DNA from: Artemia franciscana
Lineage: Eukaryota > Arthropoda > Branchiopoda > Anostraca > Artemiidae
NCBI RefSeq assembly: GCF_032884065.1
Contig: NW_027062617.1
Span: 496,001 to 560,000, forward strand
DNA: 64,000 nucleotides
Reading direction: 5' to 3'
Each line of letters starts with the position of its first letter. The first letter of the stretch is position 1. The notes under the pieces were generated by a model that was not told the origin of the DNA, did no database searches, and was given only the letters and a program-made list of their open reading frames with translations. The position numbers were made by a program, and so were the translations under genes. This document shows positions 36,879-47,690 of the stretch, one piece after another.

Positions 36879-37130
36879 AGACAGAAGGAGAAAAGGAAGA
36901 CTGTTTTCCTAAATTAGTGATTAATATAGACCAGCACTTGAATGAGGCCTTAACCCTACTCATCTATACAATCACATAGGTCAAACAGCATAGCCACACA
37001 CAATCAACCATAAAGAATAATCCATGGACAGGCAGTCATGTCGTTAATAAGTATAAGTCGTCATTTACCAAACAATAGAAATAAAAAAGACAAATAATTC
37101 AGAGGCAACAACCCAACACAAGGTCTTATC
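36776..37130 (-). repeat. 5' pseudo-LTR of the Penelope-like element
   Basis: Near-identical to the 3' copy. The oligo-A tract is about twice as long (about 65). The outer end differs: GGTCTTATCAT stands where the 3' copy has GGGCTCATCAG. Confidence 0.85.
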
Positions 37131-37142
37131 ATATACATATAT

Positions 37143-37231
<89 letters not shown>
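37131..37231. repeat. (AT)n microsatellite at the 5' border of the Penelope-like element
   Basis: About 90 bp of AT repeats between the element end and the resumed module array. Confidence 0.9.
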
Positions 37232-37233
<2 letters not shown>

Positions 37234-37234
37234 C

Positions 37235-38010
37235 CCGATGAATCTGGTGGGCTCTGTCAGCCCTGGAGGCATTATTATATGTTCTTTGTACTATTATGAA
37301 CAATATTTTGAACAAAATCTCACATTTTAAATCAGATACGTTTCGAGAAAAGAGGATGCCCACGATGGGGAGGGGGCTAGTTGTCCTCCGTCACTTGTGA
37401 CTCTTAAAAGAGAACTAGAACCTTTACTTTCAGATTTAATTAGCCTCCTCTAAAGTTTATGCGACCATCCCTTCTATAAAAACCTTATATCCCCATGTGT
37501 ATAACGTACAAACCTTGTCCCTAGGTTCTGAGGGATTATTTTAGCTCCAAAGGTCTTGTTATATGATCTTTAGACTATTTTAAAGAAAACGGCTACCTCA
37601 AAATGTCTAGTGGACACATTTGAGGAAAAGAGGACGTGGGGGGCTGGTTGTCCTTTGATCACTTTTGATTCTTAAAAGGGGCTCTAGAACTTTCGATTAA
37701 ACATAAAAATATTATATGTTAACAATTGACAACTAGTAAGACTTATAGCCCCTGTCCCGAGGACTGCGGGATTGTCATCCTTAAAGACATAATTACTAGA
37801 CACCTTTCAACTACGCTGAACAAATGGTTATCCTAAAATTTTGATCGAATGTTTTTGGGGTAATAATCGGTGTGGTAGAATGATTGCCATCCAGTCGCTT
37901 TCGACTATTAAAAAGGGCACCAACACTTTCAATTTTCAATCAAATGAGCTGACTTCGAAGTTTCTATGACAACTTTTTCTATACGAAGTGTCTTGGTCTG
38001 AAATAGCCCC
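37235..38010 (-). repeat. Module array, continuation beyond the Penelope-like element
   Basis: About three units carry GGCATTATTATATG or GACATAATTACTAGAC, CTACCTCAAAATG, GGGGCTGGTTGTCC and CTTTTGATTCTTAAAAGG blocks, in the same orientation as 32030-33235. Confidence 0.6.
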
Positions 38011-38620
38011 CCCCCCCTTATATGATACATTCTGCTCACGTCACTTTTTACACAGGCAGCGCTATTGTGTTATCTTGTTCTTTTGGTTTTCATTTACTGA
38101 CCATAGACCTGTTTGTCATCTTTTTATTCATTTCTACGTTGTTGTTTTTTTTTCAGCAAAGTGCAAGACCAGAACATAACTTGTATTATGACGAAAAAAA
38201 AAAAACAAAACAAAAAAACAAATAACCATGGATTGTCAGTTTAATATACGTACACCGATTTTTATTCCTTAGAGTTTTGATAATATTTTATTTATTAAAG
38301 TAAAAAAGAGAAAACATCTAAAGTTTGTTTTATTTTCTGTAAAGTCCAAATTGTATTCCGGTCTTCAGAAGGCAGGGGATGTTGTCAACACTACTTATGC
38401 TAATTTTTGCTTGTTTTGAGCTTAACTCGGTTGTTCATTATAGTTTCTGTTCGTTTTGGGGTTCATTTATTAATTGATGCTGATTTGCGGTAGTTTTTCG
38501 CTTGGAAGATTATTTGGATTTTTTCTGCTCATTTTTGGCTTCATAGAACTCTTTACTTCTCTTTGAAAAATTTGTTTTTTAGAAAAGGCTTTTTAAATTA
38601 ATTCATTTTCGTTTTTTATT
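38011..38620. other. Intron sequence, nothing recognised
   Basis: T-rich sequence with an A-run near 38195-38220. No gene or element boundary identified. Confidence 0.35.
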
Positions 38621-38625
38621 GACAT

Positions 38626-38770
38626 AGTCTTTTCCCAGGAACTTTTTGATATTTCTAAGGTAAACTGTAAATTCCTATCATATGTATTAAAGTGATCTAA
38701 AAAACCCTTAAGCTCATTTTCCCCATAGTTCCAAAGTGAATTTACGTCATCCTTGTAACGTACTCAAAAG
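38626..38770 (-). mobile_element. Penelope-like RT fragment, minus strand
   Basis: The minus strand reads VRYKDDVNSLWNYGENELKG and continues FLDHFNTYDRNLQFTLEIS. This is the YxDD catalytic motif and following block of a Penelope-like reverse transcriptase with C-terminal endonuclease. Only about 45 residues remain. Confidence 0.7.
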
Positions 38771-38804
38771 ATATTTTTAAAAAAATACAAATTTAACCCA
38801 TTTT

Positions 38805-39650
38805 CCATATTACCTTAGAAATTGATGTTGCAAATAAAATCTCATTCCTAGATGTGCTAATTATTCGTAGCTTAATAAACTCAATTTTACTATTTAGAGA
38901 AAACCAACACAAGACAATAGATATTTACATTTTAAATCAAACCACCCCCACAAGTTAAAAGAGTTGTCGTAATCTCTCTCGTCGATTGTGCCCTAAACAG
39001 TTGTTCTGATTCTTACATCACAGAAGAACTAGACTTTATCAGGGACATATTTTTTTGGAAATGGGTATCCTCTTTTATTTATTAATAATACAATTAACAG
39101 TAGACTGAAACGACACTTCCGTCAAATCAACGATAGCTTCCCATGTGATAATCCTGATAATCCCCCAAACATAATTTACTTTTCACATTTCCCAAAAATT
39201 ACTAGAAATCTTGAAAAAGTATGTACGCAAAATAATCTGTATATTTTATTTGCCAATTATTTGAAAATTATAAATCTCCTAAGTTCTGGCAAAGATGAAA
39301 CTCCAGCTACTCGCCAAAGAATTGTCTATCAAATACCATGCGACTGTGGCAAAGTCTATGTAAGAAAAACTCACCAGAATTTCGAGAAACGCCTACAACA
39401 ACATAAAGATGATATCACCAAAGCTCTGAATTCTAATATTGCTTCCGTTTTTTTTTTTATTCTGCTTTAAGCAGCCGTGTTTTTGAAAATCCTAGCTACA
39501 AAATACTTTTTGAAGAATCCGCCCTTATTAACAATGACCTAGGCATAAAGCAAGTAATTCGAGAAGCAATTGAAATCAGACTTAAGATTAACAATAATAT
39601 TCCTTAAATAGGGACTTGGGAGAATATTCACTAAATGCTCTATGCACAAA
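38805..39650 (+). mobile_element. Penelope-like element, RT end and C-terminal GIY-YIG, plus strand
   Basis: Plus-strand frames give TLEIDVANKISFLDVLIIRS (the block after YxDD), PTQDNRYLHF, GYPLLFINNTINSRLKRHF, then the GIY-YIG domain in 39261-39460: IVYQIPCDCGKVYVRKTHQN, FEKRLQQHKDD. After a frameshift comes SRVFENPSYKILFEESALIN and IREAIEIRLKINNNIP. Here the endonuclease follows the RT, the usual Penelope order. YVRK replaces the expected YVGK glycine. Several stops and shifts make it dead. It directly continues, in inverted orientation, the fragment at 38626-38770. Confidence 0.8.
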
Positions 39651-39950
39651 TTTAATTAAAAATGTCTTTACGAAATATTATAAAAAACCAATAGAAAACC
39701 AATAGACGCAGAGTTTGTCACAAATAGACCTATGAGATCAGCAGCCAAAAAAGCAAGATTGGCATTAAACACGTGTTTTTAACATCATTCTTTTTCATTT
39801 CAATGAATTTCTCGTTTCATCACAGCTTATTTATCAGTCCTGGTTGAACTTCGCTGAGGTAAGGATGCTGGAACTGTTTTGAAAATTTTGTCATTTTAGT
39901 TTTATTGATTTTATCCTGTTGTAAGTTTCTTCTTATATATTTCTGTATTG

Positions 39951-39982
39951 TTGAGGACGGTCCTTGGACATAGGGCCGAAAT
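39951..39982 (+). ncRNA. Candidate hammerhead ribozyme core
   Basis: About 300 bp after the GIY-YIG coding part stands TTGAGGA, then C, then a stem GGTCC/GGGCC with a 9-nt loop, then GAAA (39978-39981). This resembles CUGANGA-stem II-GAAA of hammerhead ribozymes, which are known to occur in Penelope-like elements. Deviations are U for the first C and one bulged C before stem II. Stems I and III are not evident, so activity is doubtful. Confidence 0.35.
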
Positions 39983-40084
39983 ATCCATTCTATTTTGTTT
40001 CCTGCTGTCTTGAGAAATTCCCTATTGTTCTTCTTGATTTTGGTGTTTGTGATAGAAAGGCAGTGTGGTCTTCATCGCTATTTA

Positions 40085-40510
40085 TTTGTTTTCTTTTTTT
40101 TTCCAAGAGGCACTTCATATGAAAGAGATGGTCGTAGAAACTTCGGAGGGAGCTCATTCGATCTGAAATTTGAAATTCTAGTGCCCTTTTTAAGATTCAA
40201 AAGTGACTGGAGGGCACCTAGCCCCCCTCCCCCGACTATTTTTCCAAAATGCAAGTGATAAAACTTTTGAGATAGCCATTTTATTAAAAATAGTTCGAAG
40301 ATCCGATACCAAAAACTTCAAGGTCAAAACAGCCTCCTAGAGACCAGAAGCAGGCGTTATAAATTATGCCCTGGGAGTATATAGTGTTCTTACGGAAGGG
40401 GGTGCGCATATGAACTTCAAAGGGGACTCATTTGATTGGAAACTGAAAGTTCTATTTTATGTTTTGAGAGTCAAAAGAAATCGGAGGGCAACTAGCCCCT
40501 ACTGTATAAC
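40085..40510 (+). repeat. Family 1 modules, plus orientation
   Basis: Two module units read in the opposite direction to 32030-38010: GGAGCTCATTCGATC...AATTCTAGTGCCCTTTTTAAG (40150-40200) and GACTCATTTGATTGG...AGTTCTATTTTATG (40425-40465). Each is followed by GGAGGGCA(C/A)CTAGCCCC. Confidence 0.6.
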
Positions 40511-40737
40511 TAATATAAATAAATATTTGCGAATCAAGCTTAAAATGAAAAAAAAAAATTGCTATTGCAGTATAAATGAAACTGAAACCGAACAGAAATT
40601 AAGTATGCAATCATAGCAAACAAACTTACAATAGGTACTAATATAAGTGAATAAATGAATTTTAAATCAAGTGAAACTTAAACCGAATTTAACTTTTAAA
40701 TTAAAACTTAAACAGAACGCTAAAGCCTACTGCGTCA

Positions 40738-41182
40738 TTGGCGCTTTACCGAAAACAAATTATCTTTAAAATATTTTCTTTTGCACTTATTACAACGTTA
40801 AAAATAAGCATAAAAATTAAAGTAACTGATGAGCTGTCAGAATTTAATATAATTATATATCATATACACAGTTTAATTTTATTAGTTCTTTCCAAAACTG
40901 TTCAAGGCAAATATACATTACAAACAACAGGCTGGATACTGCCCCCTTCGCTAATTGTAAAAGTCTAGAGCTTACTGCGTCATTGGTGCATCACTGAAAA
41001 CGAACTATGTTACAAATATCTTCTTTTACAGCTATTACAGCACTGAAAGAACTACAATAAAGTAAAATCTTGAACTGATAATCTTTCATGTATTAATATC
41101 ATTATATATTAAATATTCACTTTGATTTTATTTGTACTTTCCAAGGCGTTCAAAACACATATAGTTTTCGTTAAAGCGCCAA
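40738..41182. repeat. Repeat of about 445 bp with inverted ends and internal duplication
   Basis: TTGGCGCTTTACCGAAAAC at 40738-40756 is nearly the reverse complement of GTTTTCGTTAAAGCGCCAA at 41164-41182 (one mismatch). A second start-like segment (ACTGCGTCATTGGTGCATCA) lies 245 bp into it, near 40974, so it seems to be two units in tandem. No coding potential is seen. Confidence 0.5.
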
Positions 41183-41279
41183 TAACACAATTGGTTTTCG
41201 AATTTTACAATGAGAGAAGGAGCACCCAAACTCCTGTTTGTAGTGATTTTTGTTCTTTTCAAGCTTGATTTGCATATCA

Positions 41280-42871
41280 AACAGTTCGTGGTAACGAACT
41301 GTAGTAAGGAGCGACCCGGCTCAATAGTAACCAAAACTCTAAAAAATGGACCAGTAGCTACTTTTGTAGCTACTTTAGTAGCTATTTTGATACCAGTAGC
41401 TACATCAAAAGAATCGCATTTTAATGCTGGTTTTAAATATATAAGTTTCATCAAGTTTAGTCTTACCCATCAAAAGTTACGAGCCTGAGAAAATTTGCGT
41501 TATTTTAGAAAATAGGGGGAAACGCCCCCTAAAAGTCATAGAATCTTAAAGAAAATCACACCATCAGATTCAGCGTATCAGAGAACCCTACTGTAGAAGT
41601 TTCGAGCTCCTATCTACAAAAATGTGAAATTTTGCATTTTTTGCCAGAAGGCAGATCACGGATGCGTGTTTATTTGTTTTTTTGTTTGTTTTTTTCTTTT
41701 TCCCAGGGGTGATCGTATCGATCCAGTTGTCCTAGAATGTTGCAAGAGGGCTCATTCTAACGGAAATGAAAAGTTCTAGTGCCCTTTTTAAGTGACCAAA
41801 AAAATTGGAGGGCACCTAGGCCCCCTCCCACGCTGATTTTTTTCCCAAAGTCAACGGATCAAAATTCTGAGATAGCCATTTTATTCAGCGTAGTCGAAAA
41901 ACCTTATAACTATGTCTTTGGGGACGACTTACTCCCCTACAGTCCCCGTGGGAGGGGCAACAAGTTACAAACTTTGACCTGTGCTTACATATAGTAATGG
42001 TTATTGGGAAGTATACAGGCGTTTTCAGGAGGATTTTTTTTTGGTTTGGGCGAGGGGTTGAGAAGAGGGGGATATGCTGGGGGAGCTTTCCTTCGAGAAT
42101 TTGTAATGGGAGAAGAAAATTTCCATGAAATTAAGAGAGATACCTCGCTCTTTACGCTAAAGTATTTTTAGTAATTTCAACTACTTATTCTACGGCTTTT
42201 GTGATTCAGGGGCTCATTCTTAATGAATTGGGATAAAATTTAAGCTTTAGTGTAAAGAGCGAGGTACTGACGATGGGGCGAATCCCCTCATATATGTAAT
42301 AAAAACATGAGAATACAAAAGTTCTTTTCGTAAACAAATTTATAAGTTACGTAAATCTTTTACCAATAAAAAGATTCGTAAAAAATTAGAAGTTCTAGTT
42401 GCCTTTTTAATTAACCAAAAAATCGGAGGACAACTAGGCTTCGTCCCCCCCTCTGTTTTTCTCAAAATCATTCGATCAAAATTATGAGAAAGCCATTGAG
42501 CCAAAAAAAATATGCAAATTTCGTTTTGATTATTCCTCTGCGGAGAGCCAAAATCAAAACATGCATTGATTCAAAAACGTTCAGAAATTAAATAAAAAAA
42601 ACAAGTTTTTTTTAACTGAAAGTAAGGAGCGACATTAAAACTTAAAACGCACAGAAATTACTTCGTATATGAAAGAGGCTGCTTCCTCATCAACGCCCCG
42701 CTCTTTACGCTAAAGTTTTTTACTGTTTTAAAAAGAAGAATTGAGAGAAAGAGTCAAACTTTAGCGTAAAGAGCGAGGCGTTGATGAGGAAGCAGCCTCT
42801 TTCATATACGAAGTAATTTCTGTGCGTTTTAAGTTTTAATGTCGCTCCTTACTTTCAGTTAAAAAAACTTG
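41280..42871 (+). repeat. Family 1 repeat, full-length copy
   Basis: The fullest copy in the window. The head palindrome ACAGTTCGT-GGTA-ACGAACTGT is at 41281-41302, then AGTAAGGAGCGACCCGGCTC. Next come TACGAGCCTGAGAAAATTTG, a G-run/C-run pair around 41510-41530, ACCCTACTGTAGAAGTTTCG, the module with TAGTGCCCTTTTTAAGTGACC, and GACTTACTCCCCTACAGTCC. The inner hairpin (42143-42300), the middle segment and the outer hairpin HP4 (42601-42871) complete it. No long ORF with a recognised domain is present, so it must be non-autonomous or not a transposon in the usual sense. Confidence 0.75.
42601..42871. repeat. Family 1 outer hairpin HP4
   Basis: Arms of about 115-120 bp around a ~35-bp centre. The left arm reads AAGTAAGGAGCGACATTAAA, AAACGCACAG, TTCCTCATCAACGCCCC and CTCTTTACGCTAAAG; the right arm is its reverse complement with few mismatches. 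Both arms share the private variant C/G in AAACGCACAG/CTGTGCGTTT where other copies have AAACGAACAG. Confidence 0.85.
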
Positions 42872-43094
42872 TTTTTTTTATTTAATTCAAGTTAAGCTTC
42901 ATTTGTTTTAAGATGCATCTATTTTCTTATATTAGTACCTATTGTATGTTTGTTTGATATGTTTGTTTATTTATTTCGTTTTGGGAATCATTTATACTAC
43001 AATGGCAAGATATTTTTTTCGTTTTAAGTTTAATTTGCATATTCAATTTAAGTTTTACCCGTTTTAAGATCTATTTATTCATTTATATTAGTAC

Positions 43095-43500
43095 CCGTTG
43101 TGTCTAACCCTTCTCTAAGGTTCACTCGACCACTCCTTCCATAAAAACTTTATATAACTCCAGAGTATAACTTACAGCCCTTGCCCTCAGACTCTGGGGA
43201 GTTGTGTCAACCCCAACGGCCTTGTTATGTGATCTTTGGATTAATTCTTGAACAATTTCTGTTCGATGTATTTGGGAAAAAACACTACGTGTTGAGGGGG
43301 GATAGCTGCAAAACAGATATCAAACAATATAGCTATCTGAAAATTTTGATTGCATTTGTTCGGAGGAATTATGGGTGGAGAGGAGGAGTTGGTTGCCCCC
43401 ACTCACTTTTGACCATTAAAAAGGGCACTAGCCCTTTCAATTTTCAATCGATGAGCCCCTTTTTGAGTTTTTTACGGCAACTCCTTCAGTACAAAGTGCC
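43095..43500 (-). repeat. Family 1 module units
   Basis: CCACTCCTTCCATAAAAACTT, CTTACAGCCCTTGCCC and TTAAAAAGGGCACTAGCCC appear in the same order as in the other module arrays, in about one and a half units. Confidence 0.55.
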
Positions 43501-43579
43501 CTGGTCTAAAAATCAATAATAACAAAAATAAATAAATAAACACAAAATAAATATTACATTGTGCTCATATTACTCTTTA

Positions 43580-43880
43580 CGTAGGCAACGCTATTGCGCT
43601 GCCTATGATTGTGAATGATCTTGCGCAAAGCGCCTCGTTGAATTTGCATCTATTCTGCGACTCTACGGGTTATCACCAGCATTTGACTTCTTTTGCACTT
43701 AGTAGTGCAAAAGAACATCACTATAGGGTGACGTTTCAGGCGATGGTGACTAGGGGTTTATCTTCTTTTAGGCACAAGGGTGTCCAGATTTGGAATAAAA
43801 TACCAGAAGGAATTAAAGAATCTTCGTCATTCCTTTCCTTTAAGATTAAAATGAAGAATTTTTTGTTCAGTAATTTAGTT
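43580..43880 (+). mobile_element. LINE ORF2 C-terminal remnant
   Basis: The frame from 43605 reads FRHKGVQIWNKIPEGIKESS and then SFLSFKIKMKNFLFSNL. This matches the 'S....G..LWN.LP..I....S...FK..LK..L' C-terminal pattern common to non-LTR retrotransposons. The hydrophobic tail that follows (leucine-rich, to 43979) is probably read-through. Nothing upstream of the tail is left. Confidence 0.6.
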
Positions 43881-43984
43881 CGTACTTACGCATTATTTTT
43901 TCTGTTGTTTGCATTTCTTTTATTGTTGTTGCTGATGCTTTGCTGTTCTTATGAATGCTGTTCATTGTTAGTAGCTTTCTAAGT

Positions 43985-45010
43985 TAAAGTTATGTAAAAA
44001 TCAGGATTGCATATTGATCAAATCCCAGCTTCCTTATTCATCAGCAGTACTACTCCCTGCCTATGCACCTCATCCTTCCTGCCTGAAAAAATTCTATAAC
44101 ACCTAATTTTATGTTCCCTACCCCTGGGACTTGAGTTTTTGAAACTCCTAATAACTTCACGTCAAGTATCTATATTCGTCGGTCAAAATTTCAATACGAC
44201 TTACTATGGTCTCACGGAAAACAACAGTCCCAAAAAACAGTGATAGAAGTGGACCAGTACATCAGTGCATCAAACTCTACATGAAGGGCTTCAGCTAGGT
44301 TAAAACTGGCGAACGAAAAGTTCATGGGACGTTCAGTGTGAGCGGAGGGCTTTTGTGCAATACTGGGCCCATCTTGGTCACAACAGGATTTTCCACACTT
44401 GGCCATGCTCTTCATGAGCAAGAATCGTAATCCTGAGCAAACAATCTCAAGCCTAATACCTCCGACTCATTATTTATCCATGCCTAAAAATATTGTACTA
44501 CTATGGGGAGGCAGCCCATCATAGATAACTTGGCTAGGAAAAGGTTTTTCAACCCAAAAAAGCCCACCAAAACATACAATGTTCATAAGAATTATCTATC
44601 AATGAGAACCCAGTGCAAATGCTGTGTCGTTTACTAGTATAATTTCCTCAAAGGAGGCCACTCCTCAAGGTCACCCTGCAGCGTTGTTTGCAGTCACGGT
44701 TCTCTTAAGCAAACTCGTGAAAGGTCCGCCCCTATGAGACCGCGCAAGCAGAATTTCCCTTTCGGGGATAGGGACAGAGAAAGAAGATACGGTGTGGAGA
44801 CCCCAAACCATCTCACAGCACTGGAACAACTCCAACGTTTTAAATTTAGTCTATCCCTGTTCTAGGAGCAATATTTGTCAACATACCCACCTCACATTAA
44901 GATATGTTTAGTTGGTACCTTAAAATTTTTTTTGGCGTATAGAAATCTTTATACGAGTGCAACCTTTTCAAGGCGATTTTTGTCCTGTAAGCATACTTAT
45001 ACGGAAGTGA
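43985..45010. other. Intron sequence, nothing recognised
   Basis: Mixed-composition sequence, less A/T-rich around 44620-44820. It may contain old repeat but has no recognisable domain or RNA. Confidence 0.35.
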
Positions 45011-45014
45011 ATTA

Positions 45015-46275
45015 AACAGTTCGTGATAACAAACTATAAGCAAGGAGCGTCCGGCTCTATAGTAACTGAAACTCAAAAAACAGAATTTTGATACCAATAG
45101 ATATGTCAAAAGAATCGGAGTTTTATGCTGATTACAAATATATGAGTTTCAATAAATTTAATTTTACCCATCAAAGGTTACGAGCCTAAGAAAATTTGCC
45201 AGATTTTTGAAAAGTCATGGAATCTTAATGAAAATTACATCATCAAATTCAACGTATCAGATAAACCTACTCTAGAAGTTTTTAGTACCTATCTGAAAAA
45301 ATGTGAAATTTTGTATTTTCTGCCAGAAGAAAGATTACAGATTCGTGTTTATTTGTTTCTTTTTTTGGTTTTTGTTATTCCAGGGGTGATTGTATTGACC
45401 CAATGATCCTAGAATATCACGATAGGGCTCATTCGAAAGGAAATTAAAAGTTCTAGTGCCCTTTTTAAGTGACTGAAAAATTTGCGGGCAACCAGTTGAA
45501 AGACCGAATAACTATGCCTTTTGGGATATCATGACCTTCCCACAACCCCTGGGGAAGGTCTTCAAGTTACAAAATTTGCCCACTGTTTACGTATAATATT
45601 TGCATGGGAAAGTATGCATAAATTCTTCGGGGTGGGGGGATTTTTTGCTGGTGGGGTTTTCCAAGGGGATAATTTTCTATGGGAAGGGAAGTTTCCAGGG
45701 GTTAATTTTCAGGGGAAATCTTACACTGTGGGAATTTGTCAAAATTCCTATTCAAAATTCTTCTTATGTCTTGTTTTCTCTTTCCGTCTCAACATTACGC
45801 ATAGAGATGTTAAGGGTAACTTTCCGGGGTAAATTTTCCCTACGATTGAATTTTCTAGAGAATAGATCCTTGGGAAGGAGGGATTTTTTCGTGGAGGAGT
45901 AGCCATATTTCCTGGTATTAATTAAAAAAAAGATAAGAAATTAAACAAAAAAAAACTTTCAGTTTTTCAACTGATAGTAGGGAGCAACATTAATACTTCA
46001 TACGAACAGAAATTATTACGTATATGAGGGGGTTACTCCTCCACAAAACCTCGCTCTTTGTACTTCTGTCCCATTCCTTTAAAAACGACTCTAGAAACAA
46101 TATGTTCGTTTAATTAGAACAATAAGAAGCTTTTTTTTGTTAAGTTACCCGTTAAATTTAGCATAAAGAGCGAGGTCTTGTGGAGGAGTAACCCCCTCAT
46201 ATATGTAATAATTTCTCTTCGTTTTAAGTTTTAAAGTTTCTCCTTACTTTTAGTTGGAAAAACTTGTTTTTTTTA
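45015..46275 (+). repeat. Family 1 repeat, diverged copy with hairpin HP5
   Basis: A diverged head (AACAGTTCGTGATAACAAACT) is followed by the usual order of blocks and ends in a hairpin at about 45950-46275. Its arms carry GGGGGTTACTCCTCCACAAA and its complement CTTGTGGAGGAGTAACCCCC around a ~110-bp centre. The middle segment is absent. Confidence 0.7.
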
Positions 46276-46279
46276 TTTA

Positions 46280-47233
46280 GTTCTTTAGCTTAAGGCAATG
46301 GGCGTTAAGGGATCACAGTGCCTTTATACTTGTGACATCCCATAGTTTTAATGGATTGTTATTACATAGAAACAGGTTTTTGAAATAAAAGTAAACAGCA
46401 ATATCAACACTTAAACCAAAAATAAAATATTTTTATCGTATTGCCTCAAGAATGGAAGGAGTCAGTTATTTGTATTTATTTTAGACAATACAACTTTCAG
46501 GTAAAGTACTTTTAAGGCATGCTATTTCAAACTGATTTTAGAACAGTACAAGTTAAACTTTTACGTAGAGAGTGTATTTTCTTATACATAATATGTTCCC
46601 TCTCTATTAAGATCTTGAAGACGAATGATAATCCTATATGCTGAGTCAAGATTTTTTTTGCCTTGGTTTTCCTTTGCTGCATTATTTGATTTGTTCTAAT
46701 AATTAGTCTTAATTATGACTCTATAAAACCCATTTACTGTGAAGCTCGGTGTACACCTGGAGGAGGGGTATTTTCCTTTTTGCCACTAAGTCGTAAGCCC
46801 CAGTGGTCCCGTCTACTTGCGTGTATGGCGGGGTCGCTTTTGGTAGTTGTTTCGAATATCAGTAAATAAATGGGAATTAATCTAAGACGATGAAGCTTCT
46901 TTTAACCTTTAATAAATATGTTGGGTCTATACCCAAGTGCCACTTTGAGCGAAGCACACATAAAAATAAAAGTCGGACTTGTAAAAATGTGATCATTGAA
47001 ACTAAAATTAAAACAGTCCCAGGATCATTACTTCAAGAAAGCCAGGACTGAAGAGACAACAAGACGATACGGGGTTTTCCCTTTTCAAAAAATTCACTGT
47101 CTTTGATTAATTCCCTAGTTATTTGTTATTTCTATAAGGGAAAGATACTAGGGTCTTCACCTTTATTTAAATTAATGCTATTTTGTGTTTTTCCAAACAA
47201 TTATTTCTCATTGTAATTTATTTCTCTTTTTAG
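46280..47233. other. Distal intron 1, nothing recognised
   Basis: A/T-rich intron sequence up to the acceptor TTTTTAG before exon 2. No repeat or gene identified. Confidence 0.4.
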
Positions 47234-47295
47234 GTGGTGTTAGTGTTTGTCCTGAGCATTACGTCTCTTATTATTTATTTCATTGATGCTTCAAG
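47234..47295 (+). CDS. slo: BK channel alpha subunit, exon 2 (S1 helix)
   Basis: A 62-nt exon, flanked by TTTTTAG and GTAAGA, encodes VVLVFVLSITSLIIYFIDAS plus two bases of the next codon. This is transmembrane helix S1 (residues 103-120) and the start of the S1-S2 loop. It joins exon 1 in phase 0 after GRIL, and with exon 3 it completes an AGT serine codon (phase 2). The text fits Slo exactly, including the conserved YFIDASS. The exon is too short to be found by ORF length and was located by homology to the expected continuation. Confidence 0.95.
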
Positions 47296-47690
47296 GTAAG
47301 ATTGACGTTTTATTTCTATCTCGTTCCTATAAAATTATTTCTTATATTTTTGTTTACCACCGCCAGCACTATTAAGCGGCATTCTTACTATTCACGTAAT
47401 TTTCTATACTATGTGGTAAAGTTACGGTACGCTAAGCGTAACCTTTAACAGCAGTACTTTTCACACTAGGCTCACGTAAAAATTCATGATACCATCTTAA
47501 TTATCGTCTGAACCATAGAAACCATCATTAGAATAGTATTAAAAAAAAGAGGAAAATTTAGAACGAAGACAGAACTTTGAGCTCTTATTAAGTTTGAAAG
47601 GTTTTCTAAGAAAATCGATAGATCTTTTCTGTTCTAAACGCATACCACTGCTAAAGTTCCCTTGTCGTAGCATTCCCGTCGTATACATTT

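Larger units (their letters stand above)
33240..37130 (-). mobile_element. Penelope-like retroelement with N-terminal GIY-YIG (Naiad-like)
   Basis: A 3.9-kb element on the minus strand. It consists of a 5' pseudo-LTR (37130-36776), a short leader, one long ORF (36603-33970) with GIY-YIG followed by reverse transcriptase, a 3' region (33969-33575), and a 3' pseudo-LTR (about 33573-33240). The two pseudo-LTRs differ at only a handful of positions over about 310 bp apart from the oligo-A length, so insertion is recent. In most Penelope-like elements GIY-YIG follows the RT; the reverse order is known from the Naiad/Chlamys group described in invertebrates, algae and protists. It interrupts the module array in slo intron 1. 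Confidence 0.85.
15816..47233 (+). other. slo: slo intron 1, 31.4 kb
   Basis: It begins GTAAGA and ends TTTTTAG. It separates the S0 exon from the S1 exon and is filled with transposable elements and repeats listed separately. It has room for the alternative first exons known in other arthropods, but I found none. Confidence 0.85.

Noticed and set aside
36679..36979. Poly-Phe and poly-Lys frames at 33233-33418 and 36679-36979
   Set aside because: They come from the oligo-A tract in the Penelope pseudo-LTRs.
41281..41302. Head palindrome of family 1 as a Helitron 3' hairpin
   Set aside because: No CTRR follows it in either orientation, and the opposite end does not start with TC at an A|T site.
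43605..43982. 125-codon frame with hydrophobic end as a membrane protein gene
   Set aside because: Its first two thirds match the C-terminus of LINE ORF2. The leucine-rich end is likely read-through.
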